Positions 1 to 6,013 of a stretch of DNA of 42,224 nt are shown here, piece by piece. The notes under the pieces were generated by a model that saw only the letters and a list, made by a program, of their open reading frames with translations, was not told the origin of the DNA and ran no database searches. Source of the DNA: a virus. The stretch is from positions 1 to 42,224 of the IMG/VR virus record IMGVR_UViG_3300033153_006335, one strand, 5' to 3'. Numbering within the stretch: the stretch's first letter is position 1; the number at the start of each line of letters is the position of its first letter. The position numbers and the translations under genes were made by a program.

Positions 1-64
1 CAATAGTGGTCTAAGTTCCTCTACTCACCCTGAGTTTAAACAACAAGAGTTACTTGATATAATT
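1..64. repeat. Terminal direct repeat, left copy
   Basis: Bases 1-64 are identical to bases 42161-42224. The repeat lies inside an open reading frame that continues in frame across the join. The simplest reading is a circular assembly left with a 64-base overlap; it is too short and too gene-internal to look like a functional packaging repeat. Coordinates near the ends should be read as continuous. Confidence 0.95.
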
Positions 65-301
65 CACAATGCATATTGTTCCGTGGTTAGGGTTAAAAAC
101 GGTCACTTAGTTGAGTGGTGGATAAGTACAGAGGATGGAATGAGTAGGAGTTTTGACGCTTATTATGATGAGTTCCCATATGATAGTACTGATGTATTTT
201 TCATAGGTACAGGCATAGGCGACTCATGTAATAGTAAGAAACTTAAGAAAGAATACGAAACTAAAATGAAGGAATGGGGGATAAAGCCCTATGGTTGTTA
301 A
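1..301 (+). CDS. Cassette protein crossing the circular join (3' part)
   Basis: This is the C-terminal part of a gene that starts with ATG at 42060, behind a GGAG ribosome site, and runs through the 64-base overlap without a stop. The frame before the GTG at 83 is fully open back to base 2, so that GTG is not the real start. The whole protein is about 133 residues. I do not recognise the family; it is acidic, rich in Tyr/Ser/Asp and shows no membrane segment. Its stop TAA (299-301) forms the first three bases of the hairpin element at 299, as ORF ends do in integron cassettes. It lies between hairpins 41988 and 299, making a cassette of about 471 bp. Confidence 0.85.
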   Translation, partial: NSGLSSSTHPEFKQQELLDIIHNAYCSVVRVKNGHLVEWWISTEDGMSRSFDAYYDEFPYDSTDVFFIGTGIGDSCNSKKLKKEYETKMKEWGIKPYGC

Positions 302-345
302 CGGGATAGAACCACAAGCCGTTTATGGCTGGTAGTGCAGTGTTA
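299..345 (+). repeat. attC-like hairpin element A1
   Basis: A 47-nt element running from TAAC (299-302) to GTTA (342-345). These ends can pair. After a 6-nt left spacer and a 3-nt right spacer lies a 12-position stem in which 9 positions pair and positions 2, 5 and 8 do not, capped by a 6-nt loop. The same fold and the same mismatch positions recur at 4141 and 41988. The stop codon of the upstream gene overlaps TAAC, and the next gene starts 38 nt after GTTA. The arrangement resembles integron attC sites (R''/R' and L''/L' boxes). No hidden Markov or covariance search could be run here. Confidence 0.6.
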
Positions 346-383
346 GCGGTATGTTAATATTAAATTTAAGAGAGGATTGACAC

Positions 384-611
384 ATGAAAAAAGCAGAATA
401 CAAACAAACAAATAATAAGGTGGTTTACCCAAGAAACGAATGGAAGTGTGAATGTGGGTTTATATTTGTATTGATGGAGGGCTTTAACCCTGATTGGAAT
501 AGCTCTGAATATGGGGCAACAGTTATTCCAGACGGCAAATGTATGAAGTGTAAGGGTATGATTTTTGTTGATACTAATAGCATTAAAGACACTAGATCAT
601 TCAAACGATAA
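384..611 (+). CDS. Small zinc-ribbon-like cassette protein
   Basis: A 75-residue protein. It starts at ATG 384, 38 nt after hairpin A1, with GAGGA as ribosome site. Two cysteine pairs are visible: CEC near residue 23 and CMKC near residue 53. This suggests a Cys4 zinc ribbon of the kind seen in small phage proteins, but no catalytic signature is present. The stop directly abuts the inverted element at 612, so the gene is bracketed by an A element upstream and a B element downstream, like the genes at 4224 and 8851. Function unknown. Confidence 0.75.
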   Translation: MKKAEYKQTNNKVVYPRNEWKCECGFIFVLMEGFNPDWNSSEYGATVIPDGKCMKCKGMIFVDTNSIKDTRSFKR

Positions 612-662
612 TTACCGTTAACATGTATACTACTCGCCATACGACAATCAATGTCGCGGTAA
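612..662 (-). repeat. Inverted attC-like element B1
   Basis: Read on the minus strand, this element contains TATGGCGAGTAGTATACA followed by TGTTAACGG. That closely matches the right half of element A1 (TATGGCTGGTAGTGCAG then TGTTAGCGG). Its outer ends form a 6-bp inverted repeat (TTACCG 612-617, CGGTAA 657-662), and an inner CGACA/TGTCG hairpin is present. It follows the stop codon of the gene at 384 directly. Related copies lie at 4563 and 9235. I infer an A-type element in reverse orientation. Confidence 0.5.
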
Positions 663-720
663 AATCAAATTAAAAACTAACAATTAAACCACTTGACAAT
701 TAAATTAAAAGGAGTAAAAA

Positions 721-1353
721 ATGGCTAAAGATTCTAAAATAGAACAACTGCAAAGAGTAGCTAATGAATTGGTTATGATATTATCAGAGTTGAAAAATGA
801 GCATAAAGTAGAGTTGTCATACGATGGACATACCCTTGAAGAGTTTAAGGAATTAATTGAGAACGATTGTAGTAATATTGAATTGATTCCGAAAAAAAAT
901 ATACTTTGGGATGCTTCAGAATGGAAAGCCACAATCTGGAAAAACAAAGTAAGTCTATTAGAGCAGATAGAAATATTAGGATTAAATAAATTTCGCATCA
1001 AGCCCACACCTAAATACATACGCCCAAAAGTTGGCTTTCGTGGTAGTGTGATGTGTGAGGTGGTATCTTATGGCACTAGAGAAATAGTTGCAGTCGCGGG
1101 TTGCGGTTGTGTAGATAATAAGGGCGGTATTTATTCTTTAAAATACGCTAGACTCCTGCCATTCTCAGCAGAGAATCCACCACCAGTTGGAACTAGATTT
1201 AAAGTAGATGGACAGTTTTATAGTCATAGATTTTTAAAGTTTGATAAAAAAGGCGATACTATTGGAATAATTTCAGAATCGGGCGTATGGTTTAATTATA
1301 GTGAAGATTGTAAAGATAGATTTAAATGGCTAGACTTTGAAGAATGTAATTAA
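721..1353 (+). CDS. Hypothetical early protein, 210 aa
   Basis: ATG at 721 with an AGGAG ribosome site 6 nt upstream. The first 60 residues are Leu/Glu/Lys-rich and look helical, possibly coiled coil. The C-terminal half has alternating aromatic and charged residues typical of a small beta fold, including a Gly/Cys-rich patch (AGCGCVDNKGG) near residue 127. I do not recognise the family. It sits between element B1 and the leader of the PD-(D/E)XK-like gene. Confidence 0.8.
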   Translation: MAKDSKIEQLQRVANELVMILSELKNEHKVELSYDGHTLEEFKELIENDCSNIELIPKKNILWDASEWKATIWKNKVSLLEQIEILGLNKFRIKPTPKYIRPKVGFRGSVMCEVVSYGTREIVAVAGCGCVDNKGGIYSLKYARLLPFSAENPPPVGTRFKVDGQFYSHRFLKFDKKGDTIGIISESGVWFNYSEDCKDRFKWLDFEECN

Positions 1354-1394
1354 CTTTTCCACCAAAAAGATTGTATTTATTTTAAATTAAAGTA

Positions 1395-1423
1395 TTGACA
1401 TTTCAAAAGATTATATATAACTT
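1395..1423 (+). promoter_or_regulatory. Promoter for the early/replication operon
   Basis: TTGACA at 1395-1400, a 17-nt spacer, then TAACTT at 1418-1423. It matches the pattern TTGACW-N17-TANNTT seen at 5842, 16069, 40537 and, on the minus strand, 38079. It lies in the 220-nt gap before the gene at 1574, upstream of the structured leader at 1496. Confidence 0.6.
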
Positions 1424-1495
1424 GAGTGTAATACAAATTGAATGATTGATCCGAAAGCAATTAAACGATTTTGTTAAAAATGAAAATTATAGGTT

Positions 1496-1560
1496 TTAAG
1501 TTTGATCTCCTTTCGGAGCTACCTACTGGTAGTTAGGGGTCAAATTTAAGACCTTTTTTT
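1496..1560 (+). promoter_or_regulatory. Structured leader with two exclusive folds (attenuator or riboswitch-like)
   Basis: TTAAGTTTGA (1496-1505) can pair with TCAAATTTAA (1540-1549) to close a three-way junction. That junction holds two abutting hairpins, CTCC/GGAG (1507-1518) and CTACC/GGTAG (1519-1532). Alternatively, AGGGGTC (1535-1541) can pair with GACCTTT (1550-1556) and is followed by a T7 run, which is an intrinsic terminator. The two folds share bases 1540-1541 and 1549-1550 and cannot coexist. The GGGG ribosome site of the next gene follows directly. I do not recognise a known riboswitch class. Confidence 0.5.
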
Positions 1561-1573
1561 GTGGGGTTATTTT

Positions 1574-2182
1574 ATGAAAATAAGCGAAAAAGAGTTAGAG
1601 GATTGGATTTTAGAAAAAGTAAAAACTTTTGATGGGATAGAAGAACTGGAATCAAAGGGTCTGGTATTTGATCCCGATGCAAAAATCTTTAGTCAAGTGT
1701 CAATTGATGGTTACGGAATTGCGGATCTAATAGAAATACAATCTTCTTTTGAGGGTGTTTTCATAAGGGTTATAGAATTGAAAGTTGTAGAGGCAAATAT
1801 AGATGAGATTGCACAATTAACTAGATACATGGTAGGTCTTAAAAGGTATGTTAAAAGACTACATAGAGGTTATAGTGTTTTTATTAGTGGCACGCTAATA
1901 GCCCCTAGTTTTAGCGAAAAAGGCGATTTTGTATATTTGTGTAGCATGGTTAATCCAGAAGATCAAGAGTATGAGGAAATAAATTATTTAACATTTAAGT
2001 ATGATCTAGGAAGTGCCTTAGAGTTTAAAGCTTGGTCTCCATCAGATTACTACTCAATCAACGAAAAAGACAATCTAAAGGGCGAATTCGGTAAAGAGTT
2101 AGAGGAGCAAGTAGTAGCTCATGCTTTTGAAATGAAAGAGTATAATGACCAATTTCAAACTACAAAAAAAAAGGTTATTTAA
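1574..2182 (+). CDS. PD-(D/E)XK nuclease-like protein
   Basis: About 202 residues, starting at ATG 1574 with GGGG 7 nt upstream. An in-frame TTG at 1559 exists but has no ribosome site. The segment IDGYGIADLIEIQ followed by RVIELKVVEA, about 25 residues later, fits the D...(E)xK core of restriction-endonuclease-like folds. The following QLTRYMVGLKRY resembles the Q..RY helix of NucS/RecB-type proteins. It is directly joined to the replication gene, with stop and start adjacent, which suggests a role in replication or DNA processing. The family call is from motif spacing only. Confidence 0.5.
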   Translation: MKISEKELEDWILEKVKTFDGIEELESKGLVFDPDAKIFSQVSIDGYGIADLIEIQSSFEGVFIRVIELKVVEANIDEIAQLTRYMVGLKRYVKRLHRGYSVFISGTLIAPSFSEKGDFVYLCSMVNPEDQEYEEINYLTFKYDLGSALEFKAWSPSDYYSINEKDNLKGEFGKELEEQVVAHAFEMKEYNDQFQTTKKKVI

Positions 2183-2911
2183 ATGAGTAAAAACAGATAT
2201 GTAAACACTAGTTTCTGGACTGATCCATATATTGAGAATTTAGATCCTAGTGAAAAGTTGATATTTTTATTTTTATTAACCAATCCGTTGACTAATATTT
2301 CAGGCGTTTACGAGGTCTCAATTAAAAGAATTGCATACGATACTGGATTTGATAAAGATATGATTTTAAAGATTTTAGAAAGGTTTGAAAAGGATGAAAA
2401 AGTGTATTATTTTGGTGGTTTTATTATATTACCTAATTTCATAAAACACCAATCTCTAAATTCTAATGTCAAAAAAGGAATTATTGCTAATTTAGATAAT
2501 ATTCCCGACTTAGTAAAGGCTTCGAAAGGCTTTCAAAGGCTTTCAAAGGCTTTGAAATACTTTAACTTAACTTTAACTAAACCTAACTTAACTAAACTAA
2601 AACCTAAGTTAAAGATTAAAAAAGAAATACCCAGCTCCACTTTTTCTCAAAATATTTCTGAAACTACGGAACTATTTAAAACAGTACTAACAAGTTTAAG
2701 AGAAAAATATCCAGATACATATGATTTTAAAATAAATGTAGATAGGTTTAATGGAGAAGTTGCAAAGTTTCAGGAATGGGGAGAAAAAAACGAATGGACT
2801 AGAAAGGAAGGTAAAAAGCAAGTTCCAATCAAAGATATGAAGGCAACTGTTAGAGCTTGGCTGCAAAGAGAAATGGAGAAATTAAAAACAAAACCTTGGG
2901 AAATAGAATAA
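2183..2911 (+). CDS. DnaD-like phage replication initiator / replisome organiser
   Basis: A 242-residue protein. The N-terminus (RYVNTSFWTDPYIENL, then a short helical domain to about residue 90) has the appearance of the winged-helix domain of phage replisome organisers. The middle is Lys/Leu-rich and low in complexity. The C-terminal 90 residues are helical and end in a Trp/Arg-rich segment (MKATVRAWLQREM). ATG directly follows the upstream stop. The gene carries four tandem 10-bp iterons internally, like lambda O, which supports an origin-binding role. The family assignment is by appearance. Confidence 0.6.
   Translation: MSKNRYVNTSFWTDPYIENLDPSEKLIFLFLLTNPLTNISGVYEVSIKRIAYDTGFDKDMILKILERFEKDEKVYYFGGFIILPNFIKHQSLNSNVKKGIIANLDNIPDLVKASKGFQRLSKALKYFNLTLTKPNLTKLKPKLKIKKEIPSSTFSQNISETTELFKTVLTSLREKYPDTYDFKINVDRFNGEVAKFQEWGEKNEWTRKEGKKQVPIKDMKATVRAWLQREMEKLKTKPWEIE
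2515..2630 (+). other. Candidate replication origin: four 10-bp iterons plus AT-rich stretch
   Basis: Inside the replication gene, AAAGGCTTYS repeats four times with exactly 10-bp spacing (2515, 2525, 2535, 2545). An AT-rich stretch to about 2630 follows, with repeated TTAACT/CTAAAC blocks. A 10-bp period is not a multiple of three, so the repeat does not appear in the protein, and selection must act on the DNA. Iterons beside an AT-rich unwinding stretch inside the initiator gene are the arrangement of lambda-type origins. Confidence 0.6.
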
Positions 2912-3105
2912 TGATGTACGACCTAGAAGCTGTAACAAGATTATGTAAAAAATGTAATAAAAATGACTGTATATACTATTCAGATTATTTTAACAAAACT
3001 AGAGCTTATAAGGTTATCTGGTTTAAAGATGGGCATGCGGTTTGTGATAAATTTATTAAAATACAGAAATTAGTTGAAATAGATCAAAGTGAAGTTTTAT
3101 TTTAG
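2911..3105 (+). CDS. Small Cys-rich protein
   Basis: 64 residues. ATG 2911 overlaps the upstream stop (TAATG), so translation is probably coupled. An in-frame start further up would lie inside the replication gene and is unlikely. CKKCNKNDC at residues 11-19 and a Cys near residue 46 could bind a metal. Function unknown; it belongs to the replication operon. Confidence 0.7.
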   Translation: MMYDLEAVTRLCKKCNKNDCIYYSDYFNKTRAYKVIWFKDGHAVCDKFIKIQKLVEIDQSEVLF

Positions 3106-3115
3106 GAATTTTTTT

Positions 3116-3349
3116 ATGAAAAAAGAAGTTAAAAAAGAAAGAAAAAAAGTTGAGCAGGTTAATTGTAATAAATGCCACACTCCTAAATGGGCTAGAATAC
3201 AATGCGAGAAGCCGTATATTGATGAAATAGTACATGCTTTATGCAAATGCAAGCAAATGGAGTTTGACAGGAATACAGTAGCTATTGAAAAGAAAAACAA
3301 AGATAGGTTTTTTGCGAAAGTAAAAGAAACAAATAGTAAAACTATGTAA
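3116..3349 (+). CDS. Small basic zinc-binding protein
   Basis: 77 residues from ATG 3116, with AGGA ribosome site about 8 nt upstream. The N-terminus is Lys/Glu-rich. CNKC near residue 17 and CKCK near residue 43, with a further Cys at about residue 29, look like a degenerate zinc ribbon. It follows the previous gene by 10 nt. No function can be assigned. Confidence 0.7.
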   Translation: MKKEVKKERKKVEQVNCNKCHTPKWARIQCEKPYIDEIVHALCKCKQMEFDRNTVAIEKKNKDRFFAKVKETNSKTM

Positions 3350-3370
3350 TTAAAAGTAAAGGAGAACAAC

Positions 3371-3568
3371 ATGAACAAGGAAGATATGGTAAGTATAGCA
3401 AGTTATGCTATTATGAAAAATATGGATTATGAAACTTTGTATTATTGTGATGATATGTATGGAAAAGAAAAGTACTCCGATGATGTATGGGAATATGTTC
3501 GGGAGTGTAAAGAAATAGGAAATGTAGCTTTTAAAGAAAAATATAAAGGAATAAAATTATATATTTAA
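3371..3568 (+). CDS. Small acidic protein, possibly truncated by a frameshift
   Basis: 65 residues from ATG 3371 with GGAG ribosome site. The sequence is rich in Tyr, Asp and Glu and shows no known motif. Just after its stop another frame stays open to 3653 without any start codon and reads like a continuation (FNKCDSFNEALKKAENFIK). A single-base indel near 3562 would restore one gene of about 94 residues. Either the phage gene has decayed or the assembly has an indel. Confidence 0.6.
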   Translation: MNKEDMVSIASYAIMKNMDYETLYYCDDMYGKEKYSDDVWEYVRECKEIGNVAFKEKYKGIKLYI

Positions 3569-3653
3569 TAAGTGTGATAGTTTTAATGAAGCATTAAAGA
3601 AAGCAGAAAATTTTATTAAAGATAATAATTTGCAAAATCTTGTAGAGTTGTAA
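3555..3653 (+). pseudogene. Frame-shifted 3' remnant of the preceding gene
   Basis: An open frame from 3555 to the TAA at 3651-3653 encodes helical, clearly protein-like sequence (NEALKKAENFIKDNNLQN) but has no ATG, GTG or TTG start and no ribosome site. It begins where the gene at 3371 ends. Most likely it is the detached C-terminus of that gene. Confidence 0.45.
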
Positions 3654-3713
3654 AAATAGTTAACCAAATAACCTTTAAAGTTGATTTTAAAAGTAAAATA
3701 GGAGTGTGGAAGG

Positions 3714-3938
3714 ATGAAAGATTATAAGCATTTTAATGGAAGAAGTTGTATACAATTATGGTAAGGAGAATTTTATTCAAGAAAACAATGCAAGAAGTTC
3801 ATAAAAAACAGACTTAAGAAATTTGGATATATAAGAATAAAAAGTGTAGAAAAAATACCATTTCCAGAATTGGGAGTAATGGTGGAAATTAATAAATTAA
3901 ATAAGACTGCTGAAATTGTGAGTGGGCTTCCATTTTAA
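3714..3938 (+). pseudogene. Small gene interrupted by an in-frame TAA
   Basis: ATG 3714, with a GGA-rich ribosome site, opens a 75-codon frame ending at 3938. Codon 17 (3762-3764) is TAA. Both sides read as ordinary protein: a 16-residue head, then a basic 57-residue tail (SRKQCKKFIKNRLKKFGYIR and onward). Other genes in this window end in TAA, so a recoded stop is unlikely. The gene appears inactivated by a point change. Confidence 0.5.
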
Positions 3939-3977
3939 AACTAAATTTTATAAAGAAATGAGTAAGGGAGTGGGAAA

Positions 3978-4115
3978 ATGAAACTACACCAAAGAAGCCC
4001 ATACCACAAAATAACATCTAAAAGCAGTCAAGTAATAGTTAAATTTTTCATATCTCTTCTGGTGATTGCTGTTTTTTGTGTACTTGTTATTGATATTTTA
4101 AATTTGGAAGGGTAA
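3978..4115 (+). CDS. Small single-pass membrane protein, 45 aa
   Basis: ATG 3978 follows GGGAGTGGGAAA. The first 24 residues are basic and polar, then comes one hydrophobic segment of about 19 residues (FISLLVIAVFCVLVIDI), then a short tail. This is typical of phage single-pass inner membrane peptides. It ends 25 nt before hairpin A2. Function unknown. Confidence 0.6.
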   Translation: MKLHQRSPYHKITSKSSQVIVKFFISLLVIAVFCVLVIDILNLEG

Positions 4116-4140
4116 AAAAGAAATTAGGAAGATTAAAGCA

Positions 4141-4189
4141 TAACGGATCAGAACCACAAGCCGTTTCAATGGCTGGTAGTGCATTGTTA
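4141..4189 (+). repeat. attC-like hairpin element A2
   Basis: 49 nt from TAAC (4141) to GTTA (4186-4189), extendable to ATAAC/GTTAT. The inner 12-position stem pairs 4151-4162 with 4171-4182, with mismatches only at positions 2, 5 and 8, and an 8-nt loop (GTTTCAAT). It is nearly identical to A1, A3 and A4. The YopX-like gene starts 34 nt downstream. Interpreted as an integron-cassette-type recombination site. Confidence 0.6.
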
Positions 4190-4223
4190 TACACTGTTTA
4201 ATCTAAAAACTTGGAGAGATAAA

Positions 4224-4565
4224 ATGGAATTTAGAGTATTTGACAAAACGCTAAAGAAGTATGATGAAGAAAATGATTTTCGCATAAATAAAAATGCAGA
4301 ATTATACAAGAATAATATCTTCTGTAATTGTGACAGATATATTATAGAATATTACCCTGATATAAAAAAAGTAAAAGATAATAATGGCAAAAGTATCTGC
4401 GAGGGTGATGAGTGCATTCTAGAGGGCAATAAGAAATGTTACGTGATGCGAGATTATGGAATGTTTCTTTTTAATTACAATAAGTGTGCAATTTACTTGT
4501 GGAATGTAGATACAGAAAAAGAAGTTGAAATAATTGGAACACGCAACCAAAGTAATATTGTATAA
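4224..4565 (+). CDS. YopX-family protein (cassette cargo)
   Basis: 113 residues from ATG 4224 with GGAGA ribosome site. An in-frame ATG at 4179 lies inside hairpin A2 and is not used in my reading. The start (MEFRVFDKTLKKY) and the motif DNNGKSICEGDEC near residue 53 are hallmarks of YopX proteins, small beta proteins common in phages and prophages with no settled function. The C-terminal EIIGTRNQ also fits. Element A2 lies upstream, and the stop codon is the start of element B2, so this is a one-gene island. Confidence 0.75.
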   Translation: MEFRVFDKTLKKYDEENDFRINKNAELYKNNIFCNCDRYIIEYYPDIKKVKDNNGKSICEGDECILEGNKKCYVMRDYGMFLFNYNKCAIYLWNVDTEKEVEIIGTRNQSNIV

Positions 4566-4609
4566 CGGTCATACTACTGGACATAAGACAATCAATGTAT
4601 CGATGATAA
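4563..4609 (-). repeat. Inverted attC-like element B2
   Basis: TAAC at 4563 overlaps the stop of the YopX-like gene. The stretch CATACTACTGGACAT after it recurs at 9235 and, more weakly, at 612. Read in reverse it gives ATGTCCAGTAGTATGACC then GTTA, comparable to the right half of the A elements (ATGGCTGGTAGTGCATT, GTTA). ACAT/ATGT and TCAT/ATGA can pair. No second GTTA box is seen. Confidence 0.45.
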
Positions 4610-4664
4610 GACTAACTAAACTAGAGAAATAATTCTCTAAATTAAAACGAAACGGAGGTTTCAA

Positions 4665-5183
4665 ATGATCAAGAAAAAAGATGTGAAAGGAAAGAAAAAA
4701 GATGTGAAAGGAAAGAAAAAAGATGCTAAAAAGGTGGAGAAAAAAGATACTGCTTCTCCTGGAGTTGTGGAGAATGTCGAATTGTCTAATTTGGATGATG
4801 ATGTTTTAGTTGGTGATGATGCGGGTGAAAAGCTTGAAGAAATAGCTCCAACAGTTGCTTCAATTGAGGAAAATACCGATGAACTCTTTTCTAATGGTGG
4901 AATCGTAGGAGCTATAGCAGGCGAAAAGCTAAAAGAAGTTCTTGAAAAAATTAAGCTAGAGGTTAAAGACTTTTCTACAATGTATATAAACAGAATACCA
5001 CACTATCAGAAGCTAAAACAAAACTATCCTGAATGTTTAATTATTACCAGGTCGCAACTTGATTACGGTATGTTTGAAGTGAATCATTTAAGGCATGATA
5101 CTTCACCTGTTTTAAATAAAGTTGGTGCGTTTTGGAGTAAGATAATAACATTAGAATTTTGTGATAATTACGAATTTTTATAA
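4665..5183 (+). CDS. Hypothetical protein with Lys-rich tandem repeats
   Basis: 172 residues, ATG 4665 with GGAGG ribosome site. Residues 3-22 are KKKDVKG-type heptads encoded by an almost perfect 21-bp tandem repeat (about 4671-4730). An acidic linker follows (LDDDVLVGDDAGEKLEE), and then a folded-looking C-terminal domain from about residue 85. The C-terminus (residues 110-172) holds most aromatic residues. A basic tail next to an acidic patch suggests a nucleic-acid-linked role, but this is a guess. Family not recognised. Confidence 0.75.
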   Translation: MIKKKDVKGKKKDVKGKKKDAKKVEKKDTASPGVVENVELSNLDDDVLVGDDAGEKLEEIAPTVASIEENTDELFSNGGIVGAIAGEKLKEVLEKIKLEVKDFSTMYINRIPHYQKLKQNYPECLIITRSQLDYGMFEVNHLRHDTSPVLNKVGAFWSKIITLEFCDNYEFL

Positions 5184-5213
5184 AAAATAATTTATTTTGT
5201 AGTGATGGTATAT

Positions 5214-5250
5214 TATATTATATTATGTCCTTAGGACATAATATAATATA
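5214..5250. repeat. Perfect 17-bp palindrome
   Basis: Bases 5214-5230 and 5234-5250 are exact reverse complements with a 3-nt centre (TTA). The tip is GTCC/GGAC and the arms are AT repeats. There is no T run after it, so it is a poor intrinsic terminator. It lies in the 132-nt gap before the gene at 5316; GAATATAATATT follows at 5273, the same 12-mer found at 17018 just before the portal gene. Candidates are an operator, a recombination or replication site, or a processing hairpin. Confidence 0.8.
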
Positions 5251-5315
5251 TTGTAGTAAGCTTATGATTATTGAATATAATATTTTTCTAAATCTAAAAA
5301 AAAAGGTGAAAAATT

Positions 5316-5831
5316 ATGAGTACTGAGACTGTAATTAAAACTGATAAAGATCTTAAATATGATAAAGATATTGCTCGTATTAAAGAGCTTTCAGATCCCA
5401 AGAAAAAGTTAAACATGAAAGAAAAACAAGAATTAACCAAGCTAAACAAAAAATACATAAATGTAACTAGAAAAGAAATAAAAAGTGAAAAATGGAACAA
5501 TAGTACATGGTCTTATATTGTAAAATTTCTAGTTAAAATGTGTAATGCTAATAAGAGTGTTTCTGTAAAAAAAGGAAAAACGATTTATGATTTCGGTCAT
5601 ACTAAAATTATTGATTTTGAAAAAACTTTAAGAATAGCCAACGCAACATTGAAGATTGATGTTATTATTCCTGAAAAAGATTATACTAAGTCTGATTTTT
5701 TGAGAGGGAATCCAAGAAAATTAAAGAAATTGATTGAACTTAGGTTTAAAAAAGAACTTGAAATTGAATTAGCTGAAGAAGATGCTGAAAAGTTAAAGAA
5801 GGATAAAAAAATTAAATCTGAAAAGAAATAA
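5316..5831 (+). CDS. Highly charged hypothetical protein
   Basis: 171 residues, ATG 5316 with an AGGTG ribosome site. It is Lys/Glu-rich throughout. Residues 1-60 are helical, the middle (about 75-125) is a more compact mixed domain, and the C-terminus is again a long charged helix. No catalytic motif is visible. It lies just upstream of the recombination module promoter. Confidence 0.75.
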   Translation: MSTETVIKTDKDLKYDKDIARIKELSDPKKKLNMKEKQELTKLNKKYINVTRKEIKSEKWNNSTWSYIVKFLVKMCNANKSVSVKKGKTIYDFGHTKIIDFEKTLRIANATLKIDVIIPEKDYTKSDFLRGNPRKLKKLIELRFKKELEIELAEEDAEKLKKDKKIKSEKK

Positions 5832-5841
5832 AAGATTTTTC

Positions 5842-5870
5842 TTGACAAGAGAAAGAATAATAACTATCTT
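5842..5870 (+). promoter_or_regulatory. Promoter of the recombination module
   Basis: TTGACA (5842-5847), 17-nt spacer, TATCTT (5865-5870). It lies 140 nt upstream of the RecT start. The leader between them contains possible pairings (TGGAA/TTCCA, and AATGCC with GGCATT near 5938-5987). It shares the phage's TTGACW-N17-TANNTT pattern. Confidence 0.7.
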
Positions 5871-6013
5871 TCTAATCAGAAATAAATTATTTGCATATTG
5901 GAAGGTGTGAGTAGTTAACAATTATAAAAACTCTTGGAAATGCCACTTCCACTTTAGAAAATAATATTTTTTATTGCAGGCATTTTTAGGAGTTTTTGAT
6001 TTTAGGAGTTAAT

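Noticed and set aside
691-720. TTGACA near 692 as a promoter for the gene at 721
   Set aside because: A 17-nt spacer would put the -10 box inside the ribosome site and start codon.
3762-3764. Stop-codon reassignment to explain the in-frame TAA
   Set aside because: Many well-supported genes here end in TAA, and TAG/TGA are also used as stops, so the standard code is in force.
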